DNA of 64,000 nucleotides from Pseudomonas kilonensis (GCF_001269885.1 NZ_LHVH01000004.1:1-64000); one strand, 5' to 3'; counted from the first letter of the stretch, positions 35,427-44,609 are shown. The notes: a model not told the origin generated them from the sequence alone. Numbers and translations are program-made.

Positions 35427-36416
35427 TCAAGCCGCGATGATACGGTTCTTTCCCTTGCGCTTGGCTTCGTACATGGCTGCGTCGGCGCGGGCGAACAGGC
35501 TGTCGAGGGACTGGTCTTCGGGGGTAATGGTGGTCAGGCCCTGGCTCACGGTGATGCCGAAGTTCTGCTCGCCGCAGCGAAAATTCAAGCGCTGGATCTC
35601 CCGTTGCAACCGCTCGGCCACTTGCAGCGCCATGTCCGGGGGACAGCCGGGGAACACCGCAGCGAACTCTTCGCCGCCGATCCGCCCGAACAGGTCGCCG
35701 CGCCGGAGCACGGACCGCCCGCTTTCGGCGATTCTCTGCAACACGGTATCGCCTTCCTGATGGCCGTAGGTGTCGTTGATCACCTTGAAGTCATCGATGT
35801 CCAGCAACAGGAACGCCATGGGCGTCCCTTGCAGCCGTGCCTGCTCGAATTCACGGTGGGCGCATTCGAAAAAGTGCCGGCGATTGCTGCTCTGGGTCAG
35901 CACATCGGTGGTCGCCAATCGCTGCAGTTCACTTTCCAACAGCTTCTTTTCGGTGATGTCTTCGGCGATGCCAACCACGATCACCGGTTGCCCTGGCTCG
36001 GCCTGGCGGTTGATGAAGCATTTGTCGCTCAGCCAGCGGATCTGGCCGTTGCCGGCGATGATGCGGTATTCACGGTCTTCGACGGCGCCTTTGACCAAAA
36101 CCTCGGCCAGGCTGCGCTCGGCGTACTCCAGGTCGTCGGGGTAGATTGCGTCGCGCCATTCGTTGAGGTCAGCCAGGACCAGGCCGGCGGGGCGGCCGAA
36201 GATCCGCTCGTAGGCGGGGCTGACATACAGCACCTGCCGGGTTTCCCAGTTGAACGCCCACAGCACGGCATTGACGCTGACCAGCAACGAGCTGAACAGT
36301 TGCTCACGTTCGCTCAGGCGCGCCACTTCACCCTGGGCATGCATCAGCGCCATGAGCGTCTGGGCTGCCTCGGGCCAATGAGGTAGGGAGTAATCCTGTA
36401 GGTTCTTGTCGACCAT
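35427..36416 (-). CDS. PAS-GGDEF diguanylate cyclase
   Basis: A 329-residue protein, no TM helix. A PAS/PAC domain (about 45-165) with the PAC end GIAEDITEKKLLESELQRLA precedes GGDEF (about 168-329): LLLDIDDFKVINDTYGH and the active-site RIGGEEFAAVFPG (GGEEF, active form). It makes c-di-GMP from GTP in answer to a PAS-sensed signal. The start at 36416 (MVDKNL) is chosen for its PAS-like beginning; the ribosome site is weak and the frame is open to 36458. Confidence 0.9.
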   Translation of the reverse strand: MVDKNLQDYSLPHWPEAAQTLMALMHAQGEVARLSEREQLFSSLLVSVNAVLWAFNWETRQVLYVSPAYERIFGRPAGLVLADLNEWRDAIYPDDLEYAERSLAEVLVKGAVEDREYRIIAGNGQIRWLSDKCFINRQAEPGQPVIVVGIAEDITEKKLLESELQRLATTDVLTQSSNRRHFFECAHREFEQARLQGTPMAFLLLDIDDFKVINDTYGHQEGDTVLQRIAESGRSVLRRGDLFGRIGGEEFAAVFPGCPPDMALQVAERLQREIQRLNFRCGEQNFGITVSQGLTTITPEDQSLDSLFARADAAMYEAKRKGKNRIIAA

Positions 36417-36424
36417 CGGCACAA

Positions 36425-36504
36425 ATCTCAAAGAGCATGCACTGCTGTTGGTTCGCACGCGCTTTCTCCAAAACCCGCCTGGATGGCGAAGTGCTCTTTG
36501 AGAT
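36425..36504. promoter_or_regulatory. 13-bp perfect inverted repeat before the PAS-GGDEF gene
   Basis: ATCTCAAAGAGCA (36425-36437) and its exact inverse TGCTCTTTGAGAT (36492-36504) lie 54 bases apart across the 5' leader or promoter of the cyclase. The arms are too far apart for a simple terminator; they could be paired operators. Confidence 0.5.
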
Positions 36505-36580
36505 AGGGGATTTGGGACGAAGTTCCTTTTCAGGCGACGAAGGGCGGGGGATTTAGCCAGTTGAATTATGGGGGCTGGAC

Positions 36581-36612
36581 CTGTGGCGAGGGAGCTTGCT
36601 CCCTCGCCACAG
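36581..36612. repeat. Perfect REP hairpin before the desaturase stop
   Basis: CTGTGGCGAGGGAGC and GCTCCCTCGCCACAG are 15-base arms with only TT between. It lies just past the end of the desaturase gene and may protect its mRNA 3' end. Confidence 0.85.
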
Positions 36613-36620
36613 TGGTTTTG

Positions 36621-37805
36621 TCAGGCCGTGGCAGGCCGTAGCGAGTAGGTCTTGAGCTGGTCGGCAAACTCGCGCAGGGACTGGATGCCGCTGGCCTCGG
36701 CTTCGCTGACCCATTCCTTGATGGCGGCGAGCATGTCGTGGCCGTTGCTGCTGGTCTTGACCCAGATCTGCTGCAAGGCCAGGCGTTTCTCGTAGATCAC
36801 CTTCAGCGCCTGGCTGTGTTCGAGCATGTTCTGGATGCGCACATGGTGACGGTCGTCCAGCAGGCTGGTTTCCCGCGACAGCAGGCGTTTGGCCCGGTGG
36901 AACTGGTGACGCACCGAGTGATCGACCTTTTCCAGTTCCTGCTTGACCAGTGGCGCGATGACCAGCCGGCGGTACTGCGCCATGATCTGGAAACGGTTGT
37001 TGAGGATCGCCATGGCCGTGTCCATGTCCAGGTGGCCCTTGCCTTCGACCCGGTGGGCGATCGGCGCAACCCGCTGGACCTTGGCCAGGCGCAGGAAACT
37101 GAACACCCGGATCCAGGCCCAGCCCAGGTCGAACTCCCATTTGCGTACCGACAGCTTGGCCGAGTTGGGGTAGGTGTGGTGATTGTTGTGCAGCTCTTCG
37201 CCGCCGATCAGGATGCCCCAGGGCACCAGGTTGGTCGCCGCGTCGCGGCATTCGAAGTTGCGGTAGCCCACGGCATGGCCCAGGCCATTGACCACGCCGG
37301 CGGCCCACACGGGAATCCACATCATCTGGATGGCCCAGATGGTGATGCCGATGGTGCCGAACAACAGCAGGTCGATGATGCCCATGATCGCCACACCCAG
37401 CAGCGGGAAGCGGCTGTAGAGGTTGCGCTCGATCCAGTCGTCGGGGCAGTTCTTGCCGTAGATGCGCAGGGTTTCCGGGTTTTCCGCCTCGGCACGATAC
37501 AGCTCGGCGCCTTTGCGCAGCACGGTGGACAAGCCTTTTATGACCGGGCTGTGAGGGTCGTCCTCGGTTTCGCATTTGGCGTGGTGCTTGCGGTGGATGG
37601 CGGTCCACTCGCGGGTGTTCTGCGCCGTGGTCAGCCACAGCCAGAAACGGAAGAAATGCTTGAGACCGGCGTTGAGCTCCAGGGAGCGATGCGCCGAATA
37701 ACGGTGCAGGTAGACCGTGACGCCAATGATCGTGACGTGGGTCATCAGCAGGGTGACTGCCACCAGTGACCAGGCCGACAAGCCAAGAAAACCTTCGTAC
37801 CACAT
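36621..37805 (-). CDS. Membrane fatty-acid desaturase (acyl-lipid/acyl-CoA delta-9 type)
   Basis: A 394-residue protein with paired TM helices and the three His boxes of the desaturase family: HRYSAHRS (HxxxxH), HRKHHAK (HxxHH) and HNNHH. The box spacing fits delta-9 desaturases of the stearoyl-CoA/DesA type, which add a cis double bond to saturated acyl chains. The C-terminal 130 residues are long and helical (ALQQIWVKTSSNGHD). The start at 37805 (MWYEGFLG) is at the first TM segment. Single gene; divergent from a c-di-GMP gene. Confidence 0.88.
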   Translation of the reverse strand: MWYEGFLGLSAWSLVAVTLLMTHVTIIGVTVYLHRYSAHRSLELNAGLKHFFRFWLWLTTAQNTREWTAIHRKHHAKCETEDDPHSPVIKGLSTVLRKGAELYRAEAENPETLRIYGKNCPDDWIERNLYSRFPLLGVAIMGIIDLLLFGTIGITIWAIQMMWIPVWAAGVVNGLGHAVGYRNFECRDAATNLVPWGILIGGEELHNNHHTYPNSAKLSVRKWEFDLGWAWIRVFSFLRLAKVQRVAPIAHRVEGKGHLDMDTAMAILNNRFQIMAQYRRLVIAPLVKQELEKVDHSVRHQFHRAKRLLSRETSLLDDRHHVRIQNMLEHSQALKVIYEKRLALQQIWVKTSSNGHDMLAAIKEWVSEAEASGIQSLREFADQLKTYSLRPATA

Positions 37806-37939
37806 AGGCTGTAGGACCCTCGATAAAGATAAAAACCACCGTTGCATTATCACCAGCCCCACAGATAAAACCAGTCGGCCTTTCAGATAAGAGTGGCTGA
37901 ATGTTTCTTCCTCTATAATCCCCACCTCTCTGTAGGGAC

Positions 37940-39859
37940 ATGGATGGCCAAATGCCTGCCCATCAACGCAGTGCCATGCGCGTAGCGCTGCTTTACCTTG
38001 TGTTGTCAGTCGTCTGGCTGCAGCTGATTGGTTATTTATTGAGCAGTTTCTTCGATCAATTCGCCGACAGACAACGCTGGCTGCTGATCAACGGCTATGC
38101 CTGGGTTCTGCTCAGCGCCGGGTTGATCTTCCTGGCGCGGGCGCGGATCTCGCGATTTTTCGCCAAGGGCGAGCACGGCGCCGATCGCGAGCGCCTGCGT
38201 CAGGCTGCCGCCGTCTTCGATTGCACCCGCGAAGGGGTGTTGGTGACTGACCGCAACGGCCTGATCGTGCACGTGAACCGGGCCTTCATGGCGATCACCG
38301 GTTATGTGCGGGATGAAGTGCTGGGCCAGCGCCCCACCCTGTTCAAGTCCGGTCGCCATGGGCCGGATTTCTATCGCGACATGTTTACCTCCCTGGACAG
38401 CCTGGGGGAGTGGAGCGGCGAGATCTGGAATCGGCGTAAAAGCGGTGAGATCTACCCGCAATGGCAGACGATCCGCGTCATTCACGACGACAGCGGCGAG
38501 GTCAGCCATTATGTCGCGGTGTTTTCCGACATCAGCGCCATCAAGGATTCCGAGCACGAACTGGCCTACCTGGCCCATCACGACCCGCTGACAGGCTTGC
38601 CCAACCGCCTGCTGTTTTCCGATCGCACCGAGCAGGCCCTGGCGTCGGCGCAGTTGCACAAGCGTGGCTGTGCCCTGTTGCTGCTGGACCTGGATCACTT
38701 CAAGAACATCAATGACAGCCTGGGTCACAACGTGGGCGATGAATTACTCAAAGGCGTGGCCGAGCGGTTTCGCGGGCTTTTTGCGCCGGGCGTGACCCTG
38801 GCCCGGCTCGGGGGCGACGAATTTGCGGTGCTGGTGGAAAACTGCTCGCAGCCAGGCCAGGCAGCGGCGTTGGCCCGGCGCATCCTAGACGCCTTGAAAG
38901 AGCCGCTGCGGTTCGATGACCACGCATTGTTCATCAATGCCAGCATCGGCATCAGCCTGTTTCCCGGCGATGCCCTGAGCGCCGGGCAGCTGCTGCGCAA
39001 TGCCGATTCGGCGTTGTTCAAGGCCAAGAGCGCTGGACGCGACGGCTACGCCTTGTACACCGAAGAACTCACCGCCCACGCCCAGCAGCGGGTCGAGATT
39101 GCCTTCGAACTGCGTCGTGCGCTGCAGCAACAGGAGTTGCGTGTTCACTACCAGCCGGTCCACGAGCTGGCGACCAGTCGTCTGATCGGTGTCGAGGCGC
39201 TGGTGCGATGGGAGCATCCCACGCGGGGGCTGGTGTCGCCGGCCGAGTTCATCCCCATCGCTGAGCGTACCGGTCTGATTGCCCAGGTCGATGCCTGGGT
39301 CATGGACCAGGCCTGCCGGCAGATGTGCCAGTGGCAGCAGGCCGGCGTGGCGCTGTCGTTTGTCGCCGTCAACGTATCGAGTCGGTTGTTTGCCCGTCGC
39401 GAGTTGTATGACCAGGTTGCCCAGGTGTTGCATGACACGGGCCTGGATCCGGGTTGCCTGGAACTGGAAGTGACGGAAAGCGCGGTGATGGAAGACCCGG
39501 AGGTGGCGCTGGAGCAGATGCATCGCCTGCGGGAGCTGGGCGTGCGCCTGGCCATCGACGATTTTGGCACGGGGTATTCGTCGCTGCTGCGGCTCAAGCG
39601 TTTGCCGGTGCAGAAGCTCAAGATTGATCAGGGTTTTGTCGCGGGGTTGCCGTGGGATGAGGATGATGCGGCGATCGTCCGGGTGATCATCGCCCTGGCC
39701 CATAGCATGGGGATGCAGGTGCACGCCGAGGGCATCGAGCAGCGTGAGCAGGCGGTATTTTTGCTTGGACAGGCGTGTGAGTTGGGGCAGGGTTACTGGT
39801 TTGGCCGGCCCGTGGCGGCGGCGCAGTTGGATTGGGATCGGGCGCCGGTTATTGCTTGA
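37940..39859 (+). CDS. PAS-GGDEF-EAL c-di-GMP signalling protein
   Basis: A 639-residue membrane protein. Two TM helices (about 15-36 and 50-68) precede a PAS/PAC domain (about 88-205), GGDEF (about 207-370; RLGGDEFAVLVE, canonical) and EAL (about 385-635; VEALVRWEHP, with DDFGTGYSSL). All catalytic motifs look intact, so it may make and break c-di-GMP, one activity being dominant. The start at 37940 is uncertain, since AGGG is very close; the ATG at 37952 is an alternative. Confidence 0.9.
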   Translation: MDGQMPAHQRSAMRVALLYLVLSVVWLQLIGYLLSSFFDQFADRQRWLLINGYAWVLLSAGLIFLARARISRFFAKGEHGADRERLRQAAAVFDCTREGVLVTDRNGLIVHVNRAFMAITGYVRDEVLGQRPTLFKSGRHGPDFYRDMFTSLDSLGEWSGEIWNRRKSGEIYPQWQTIRVIHDDSGEVSHYVAVFSDISAIKDSEHELAYLAHHDPLTGLPNRLLFSDRTEQALASAQLHKRGCALLLLDLDHFKNINDSLGHNVGDELLKGVAERFRGLFAPGVTLARLGGDEFAVLVENCSQPGQAAALARRILDALKEPLRFDDHALFINASIGISLFPGDALSAGQLLRNADSALFKAKSAGRDGYALYTEELTAHAQQRVEIAFELRRALQQQELRVHYQPVHELATSRLIGVEALVRWEHPTRGLVSPAEFIPIAERTGLIAQVDAWVMDQACRQMCQWQQAGVALSFVAVNVSSRLFARRELYDQVAQVLHDTGLDPGCLELEVTESAVMEDPEVALEQMHRLRELGVRLAIDDFGTGYSSLLRLKRLPVQKLKIDQGFVAGLPWDEDDAAIVRVIIALAHSMGMQVHAEGIEQREQAVFLLGQACELGQGYWFGRPVAAAQLDWDRAPVIA

Positions 39860-39869
39860 TCGTCAGGGG

Positions 39870-40170
39870 GATTGATGTTGGTCGAGTGCATATCCGTTGC
39901 TGCGGTAACGGCTACTGGCGGTTCCGCCCTTACGGCGGGTCACTTTTTTCAGACGCCAAAAAAGTAACCAAAAAGGCTTTGCCCCACCACTCGGCACCTC
40001 GCCTAGGCTCGGTGTGCCCTCACTCCGGCATTGCTCCGTGGGCCCGCCGCGAAGGGCCATCCATGGCCCAGCGCGGCTATCCCGGCATCCATGCCGGGAT
40101 GCCCACTGTGCAATGCCTGCGTTCGGCCAGCGTGGTTAACGGGGCGCCCGAGATCAACGTCCGTCGCGAG
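39870..40170. repeat. Dispersed Pseudomonas intergenic repeat
   Basis: The string GGTTCCGCCCTTACGGCGGG followed by a T-rich CACTTTTTTC, AAAAAAGTAACC and CCTCGCCTAGGCTCGG is a dispersed element I recognise from many Pseudomonas chromosomes. No reading frame in it looks real. It abuts the 88-bp tandem array. Confidence 0.65.
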
Positions 40171-40460
40171 GCGGCCTAGTAGCCGACCTGGCTCTCCCGG
40201 TCGTACACCCCTCAGATCTGTTTGAGCAGGGCCTGTGGGAGCAAAGCTTGCTCGCGAGGCGGCCTGACAGCCGACCTGGCTCTCCCGGTCGTACATCCGT
40301 CAGATCTGTTTGAGCAGGGCCTGTGGGAGCAAAGCTTGCTCGCGAGGCGGCCTGACAGCCGACCTGGTTCTCCCGGTCGTATACCCGTCAGATCTGTTTG
40401 AGCAGGAGCTGTGGGAGCAAAGCTTGCTCGCGAGGCGGCCTGATAGCCGACCTATCTCTC
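40171..40460. repeat. 88-bp-period tandem array with embedded REP cores
   Basis: Units start with GCGGCCT at 40171, 40259, 40347 and 40435, exactly 88 bases apart: three full copies plus a partial fourth. Each holds CAGATCTGTTTGAGCAGG and a REP core GTGGGAGCAAAGCTTGCTCG. Copies differ by only a few bases. Confidence 0.93.
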
Positions 40461-40536
40461 CAGCCGTACCCCAATCCAACTGTGGGAGCGAGCCTGCTCG
40501 CGATGGCGCCGGTTCAGCTTGCATCAAAGCTATGCG

Positions 40537-40920
40537 CTACCCCTTGGCCCCAGACGCCGCCATCTCCTTGGTTTCCAAATGATCCAACGCCCGCTCGACC
40601 AACAACTGCACCCCATCGGCCATGCGACTGATCGCCAGGGCGACGCAGCGGCGTGAGTCGTCCACGTCGTCAGCCAGGTCGGCGGCGATGGTGCTGATGG
40701 AGAGCAGGTCTTCGGAGGCGTTGGCGAGCAGGGTTTCGGTGTCGATGTGGGGGGAAACGATGAAGAGTTGGTTTTTGTCAGGTTCGGGCGGTGAGGCGGG
40801 CTTGGGCTTGAGGTAGTAGTCGAGGGCGCGGGTAGCGGCGTCATCGAGCTTTTTTTCTTCCTGCGCTTGGACGCGGGATTTGTGGCCGCTTTGTGGCGGA
40901 TTCGGTGAATGCTTGACCAT
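40537..40920 (-). CDS. DUF6124 family protein
   Basis: A 127-residue soluble helical protein. The start VKHSPNPPQSG, then KKLDDAATRALDYYLKP and a central ASEDLLSISTIAADLADDVD, fit the DUF6124 family, common in Pseudomonas and of unknown role. Acidic, with a C-terminal helix pair (ALAISRMADGVQLLVERAL). It stands alone between a repeat array and a structured leader on the same strand. The ribosome site is weak, consistent with control through the leader. Confidence 0.8.
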   Translation of the reverse strand: MVKHSPNPPQSGHKSRVQAQEEKKLDDAATRALDYYLKPKPASPPEPDKNQLFIVSPHIDTETLLANASEDLLSISTIAADLADDVDDSRRCVALAISRMADGVQLLVERALDHLETKEMAASGAKG

Positions 40921-40983
40921 ATTTTATGTACCAGAGTTGGGGTCGACATCCTTTCGCTTGCATTCGAAGAGGTGGCAACTGTA

Positions 40984-41037
40984 CGTAGGTGTGCAAGACC
41001 GGTCCGGTACCGCCGGCAGGCCCGAAGGCCTCCCACG
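40984..41037 (-). ncRNA. Candidate structured leader RNA (C4-like three-way junction)
   Basis: Read on the minus strand, an outer stem CGUGGG/CCUACG encloses two hairpins: AGGCC-UUCG-GGCCU and CCGG-CGGUA-CCGG. This three-way layout resembles the C4 antisense RNA class of phages and bacteria, but I cannot run the model. A second hairpin (CGAGCAT, A/T loop, ATGCTCG; 41056-41076) lies upstream of it. It is 64 bases from the DUF6124 start. Confidence 0.4.
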
Positions 41038-41401
41038 CACAATTGCCATAACGGACGCGAGCATAAAAAAATGCTCGGTCAATAGCCATAAGCAATTGCG
41101 TACCAGTCCGGACTTGCACGTCCGTATCACCGTTTTTTGCGATGACGAACCAAGGTTAGCGGTGCAAAACCAGGGTGCCTAGTTCATGCACACCCCTACG
41201 TCTTGAAGGAAATCTCCGAGGATTTGGCAGGTAAAAAGCCCCCAATCACCCCTGCCGTAGGACGTCGGCTACTTTATGTAATTTTGGTTATATAAAAATT
41301 CTTAAATAGTCTTTTTAAGAATATCCGCCTTTATCTAGTATTGCTCCCACGCCGCAAGCAGTGCCGCCCACTGCCAGGCATTCATTCAAAGGAGCAGCAG
41401 C
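41038..41401. other. Intergenic region upstream of oscA
   Basis: 364 bases without a gene. The left part belongs to the DUF6124 leader. The right part (about 41270-41330) is AT-rich and should carry the sulfur-starvation promoter of oscA-sbp. Frames at 40880-41182 (plus) and 40841-41130 (minus) are shadows of the structured region. Confidence 0.5.
41298..41322. promoter_or_regulatory. 9-bp inverted repeat in the oscA promoter region
   Basis: ATTCTTAAA and TTTAAGAAT are perfect arms around TAGTCTT, 80 bases before the oscA start, inside a strongly AT-rich stretch. Position fits an activator site such as CysB; the identity of the regulator is inference. Confidence 0.45.
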
Positions 41402-41584
41402 ATGAGCGCATCTCTACGTAGCGTTGACGGCCAGGACGAAGCAACCATCTTGCGCGAGATCCAGAGCGCGTTGCGCGATCTACGCTTTGGGGCAGTGGAG
41501 ATCACCGTGCACAACGCGCAGGTGGTCCAGATCGAGCGCAAGGAAAAATTCCGGCTGCAACAACCCAGTCATAAGTCGTCTTGA
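41402..41584 (+). CDS. oscA: OscA, sulfur-starvation response protein (YezD family)
   Basis: A 60-residue protein of the YezD/DUF2292 family: ILREIQSALRDLRFGAVEI, then VHNAQVVQIERKEKFRL, a small beta-rich fold. It lies directly before sbp-cysTWA, the known OscA position in pseudomonads, where it is needed for growth in sulfur-limited and chromate-stressed cells. GGAGC before the ATG. Its molecular action is unknown. Confidence 0.9.
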   Translation: MSASLRSVDGQDEATILREIQSALRDLRFGAVEITVHNAQVVQIERKEKFRLQQPSHKSS

Positions 41585-41590
41585 AAAAAC

Positions 41591-41659
41591 AAAAGATCGC
41601 AGCCTTCGGCAGCTCCTACGGGGGCTGAGTGTAGGAGCTGCCGAAGGCTGCGATCTTTT
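41591..41659. repeat. Long inverted repeat between oscA and sbp
   Basis: AAAAGATCGCAGCCTTCGGC and AGCTCCTA on one side match TAGGAGCT and GCCGAAGGCTGCGATCTTTT on the other: arms of 28 bases around CGGGGGCTGAGTG. A common Pseudomonas repeat that could act as a partial terminator or mRNA stabiliser between the two genes. Confidence 0.85.
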
Positions 41660-41717
41660 CTACCCGTCACTCGATATTCAGAAGCCATAAGAAACCAGAA
41701 TTCCAGGAGCTTTCACC

Positions 41718-42731
41718 ATGTCGTCCATTCGTCGTTATGCCCTGGCCGCGCTGGCCAGTGCTGTTTTTGCCGGTTCCGCCGTCGCCAAGGATTACGAGCT
41801 GCTTAACGTGTCCTACGACCCGACGCGTGAGCTTTATCAGGATTACAACGCCGAATTCGCCAGTTTCTGGAAGAAAGCGCACCCGGACGACAGCGTGAAG
41901 ATCCAGCAGTCCCACGGTGGTTCGGGCAAGCAAGGTCGGGCGGTGATCGATGGTCTGCGGGCCGACGTGGTGACCCTGGCCCTGGCCGGCGACATCGATG
42001 AAATCGCCAAGCTGGGCAAGTCCCTGCCGGCGGACTGGCAAACACGCCTGCCGGAAGCCAGCACGCCCTACACGTCCACCATCGTGTTCCTGGTGCGCAA
42101 GGGCAACCCCAAGGGCATCAAGGATTGGGGCGACCTGATCAAGAATGACGTGTCGGTCATCACTCCGAATCCGAAGACTTCCGGCGGTGCGCGCTGGAAC
42201 TTCCTCGCCGCCTGGGCCTACGGCCTGAAGGCCAACGGCGGTGACGAAGCCAAGGCCAAGGAATACGTGCAGGCGCTGTTCAAGCACGTGCCGATCCTCG
42301 ACACCGGTGCCCGTGGCTCGACGATTACCTTCGTCAACAACGGTCAGGGTGACGTGTTGCTGGCCTGGGAAAACGAAGCCTTCCTGGCGCTGAAAGAGGA
42401 CGGCGGCGCGGACAAGTTCGACATCGTCGTACCGTCGTTGTCGATTCTCGCCGAACCGCCCGTGGCGGTGGTGGACAAGAACGCCGAGAAGAAGGGCAAC
42501 CTGGAGATTGCCGAAGCCTACCTCAAGCACTTGTACAGCCCGGCCGGCCAGGAAATCGCCGCGAAAAACTACTATCGCCCGCGTGACAAGGACGTGGCCG
42601 CCAAGTACGCCCGGCAATTTCCGAAGGTGGAGCTGGTGACCATCGACAAGGACTTCGGCGGCTGGAAAAGCGCCCAGCCGAAATTCTTCAACGATGGCGG
42701 CGTGTTCGACCAGATCTATCAGGCGCAGTAA
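41718..42731 (+). CDS. sbp: Periplasmic sulfate-binding protein
   Basis: A 337-residue protein: signal peptide cut after AVA, then [37 protein letters not shown] (sulfate-contact loop) and [18 protein letters not shown]. These are the Sbp/CysP hallmarks. It delivers sulfate or thiosulfate to CysTWA. It follows oscA past the long inverted repeat, and a REP doublet separates it from cysT. Confidence 0.95.
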   Translation: MSSIRRYALAALASAVFAGSAVAKDYELLNVSYDPTRELYQDYNAEFASFWKKAHPDDSVKIQQSHGGSGKQGRAVIDGLRADVVTLALAGDIDEIAKLGKSLPADWQTRLPEASTPYTSTIVFLVRKGNPKGIKDWGDLIKNDVSVITPNPKTSGGARWNFLAAWAYGLKANGGDEAKAKEYVQALFKHVPILDTGARGSTITFVNNGQGDVLLAWENEAFLALKEDGGADKFDIVVPSLSILAEPPVAVVDKNAEKKGNLEIAEAYLKHLYSPAGQEIAAKNYYRPRDKDVAAKYARQFPKVELVTIDKDFGGWKSAQPKFFNDGGVFDQIYQAQ

Positions 42732-42779
42732 GCTGAAACAAAGCTAAAGCCAGACACCGAATTTGTGGTGAGGGGATTT

Positions 42780-42865
42780 TGTGGGAGCAAGGCTTGCCCG
42801 CGATGGATGCGATGCGGTCCTTCAGAAACCGAGTCGCCTCTATCGCGGGCAAGCCTTGCTCCCAC
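42780..42865. repeat. REP doublet (BIME) between sbp and cysT
   Basis: GTGGGAGCAAGGCTTGCCCG and CGGGCAAGCCTTGCTCCCAC form matched arms. It lies in the 177-base gap inside the operon, a place where REPs can lower downstream expression relative to the abundant binding protein. Confidence 0.85.
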
Positions 42866-42908
42866 CCAGTCTTGCTTCCATGTTTAGTGTTTTTAACCAA
42901 GGACCTTT

Positions 42909-43727
42909 ATGTCGCGTCGCATATCCCCCGTCATACCCGGCTTCGGGCTGACGCTGGGCTACACCCTGGTGTACCTCAGTCTGATTGTGCTCATACCCCT
43001 GGCGGCGATGTTCGTGCATGCCGCCCAACTCACCTGGGAACAGTTCTGGGCGATCATTTCGGCGCCGCGGGTGCTGGCGGCCTTGAAACTCAGTTTCGGC
43101 ACCGCGCTGTACGCCGCGATCATCAACGGCGTGATCGGTACGCTGTTGGCCTGGGTGCTGGTGCGCTACACCTTTCCCGGCCGCAAGATCATCGACGCGA
43201 TGATCGACCTACCGTTCGCCCTGCCCACCGCCGTGGCCGGTATTGCCCTGACGGCCTTGTATGCGCCGACCGGCCTGGTCGGCCAGTTCGCCACCGACCT
43301 GGGCTTCAAGATCGCCTACACCCCGCTGGGCATCACCCTGGCGCTGACCTTCGTGACGCTGCCGTTCGTGGTGCGCACGGTGCAGCCGGTGCTGGCCGAT
43401 ATTCCCCGTGAAGTCGAAGAAGCCGCCGCTTGCCTCGGCGCCAAGCCATGGCAGGTGTTCCGCCACATCCTCGTGCCGGCGTTGTTGCCGGCCTGGTTGA
43501 CCGGCTTCGCCCTGGCGTTTGCCCGTGGCGTGGGCGAGTACGGTTCGGTGATTTTCATCGCCGGCAACATGCCGATGAAAACCGAGATCCTGCCGCTGCT
43601 GATCATGGTCAAGCTCGACCAATACGACTACACCGGCGCCACCTCCATCGGCGTGCTGATGCTGGTGGTTTCCTTCGTCCTGTTGCTGCTGATCAACCTG
43701 TTGCAGCGGCGCATCGAAACCCCATAA
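42909..43727 (+). CDS. cysT: Sulfate ABC transporter permease CysT (CysU)
   Basis: A 272-residue permease with six TM helices. CysT-type features: FGTALYAAIINGVIGTLLAW, DLPFALPTAVAGIAL, and the ABC-permease loop EEAAACLGAKPWQVFRHIL (EAA motif). It forms the membrane channel with CysW. cysW starts 12 bases after. Confidence 0.94.
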   Translation: MSRRISPVIPGFGLTLGYTLVYLSLIVLIPLAAMFVHAAQLTWEQFWAIISAPRVLAALKLSFGTALYAAIINGVIGTLLAWVLVRYTFPGRKIIDAMIDLPFALPTAVAGIALTALYAPTGLVGQFATDLGFKIAYTPLGITLALTFVTLPFVVRTVQPVLADIPREVEEAAACLGAKPWQVFRHILVPALLPAWLTGFALAFARGVGEYGSVIFIAGNMPMKTEILPLLIMVKLDQYDYTGATSIGVLMLVVSFVLLLLINLLQRRIETP

Positions 43728-43739
43728 GGAGGCGCGAAC

Positions 43740-44609
43740 ATGTCCCAATCGTCTATTTCCGCGGCCTCCACCAACGCCGCCCGCCGCGGCAGTGCGACGT
43801 CGCGGCGCGTGTTGATCGGTCTTGGTTGGCTGATTTTTGCGCTGTTTCTGCTGTTGCCGCTGTTCATCGTGGTATCCCAGGGCCTGAAGCTCGGGCTGGG
43901 GGCGTTCTTCACGGCGATCTTTGAACCCGACGCACTGTCGGCGTTGAAACTCACGGTGGTTGCGGTGCTGATCTCGGTGCCGCTGAACCTGGTGTTCGGC
44001 GTCAGTGCCGCGTGGTGCGTGAGCAAATATTCATTCCGTGGCAAGAGCATGCTGGTGACGCTGATCGACCTGCCGTTCTCGGTGTCGCCGGTGATCGCCG
44101 GTCTTGTCTACGTGCTGATGTTCGGCGCCCAGGGCCTGTTCGGGCCGTGGCTGTCGGATCACGACATCCAGATCGTGTTCGCGCTGCCGGGCATCGTCCT
44201 GGCGACCATCTTCGTCACCGTACCGTTCGTGGCCCGTGAGCTGATCCCGCTGATGCAGGAACAAGGCACCCAGGAAGAAGAGGCCGCGCGCCTGCTCGGC
44301 GCCAATGGCTGGCAGATGTTCTGGCATGTCACTGTGCCGAACATCAAGTGGGGCCTGATCTATGGCGTGGTGCTGTGTACCGCCCGGGCCATGGGCGAGT
44401 TCGGCGCGGTGTCGGTGGTGTCCGGGCACATTCGCGGGGTGACCAACACCCTGCCGCTGCACGTCGAGATCCTCTACAACGAATACAACCACGTGGCCGC
44501 GTTCGCTGTGGCGAGCCTGTTGCTGATCCTGGCGCTCTTCATCCTGCTGCTCAAGCAGTGGAGCGAAAACCGAATCAACCGCCTGCGCGCCAGCGCCGCG
44601 GAGGAATAA
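43740..44609 (+). CDS. cysW: Sulfate ABC transporter permease CysW
   Basis: A 289-residue permease: [20 protein letters not shown] in TM1, [20 protein letters not shown], and the EAA loop [26 protein letters not shown] precedes the ATG. Partner of CysT; cysA starts 3 bases after its stop. Confidence 0.94.
   Translation: MSQSSISAASTNAARRGSATSRRVLIGLGWLIFALFLLLPLFIVVSQGLKLGLGAFFTAIFEPDALSALKLTVVAVLISVPLNLVFGVSAAWCVSKYSFRGKSMLVTLIDLPFSVSPVIAGLVYVLMFGAQGLFGPWLSDHDIQIVFALPGIVLATIFVTVPFVARELIPLMQEQGTQEEEAARLLGANGWQMFWHVTVPNIKWGLIYGVVLCTARAMGEFGAVSVVSGHIRGVTNTLPLHVEILYNEYNHVAAFAVASLLLILALFILLLKQWSENRINRLRASAAEE

Noticed and set aside
40171..40460. 88-bp repeats considered as a CRISPR array
   Set aside because: Period and unit identity are continuous with no unique spacers, units contain REP cores, and there are no cas genes.
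40841..41182. Several short frames on both strands near the DUF6124 leader
   Set aside because: They overlap strong hairpins and have no ribosome sites. The region is better explained as a structured RNA.
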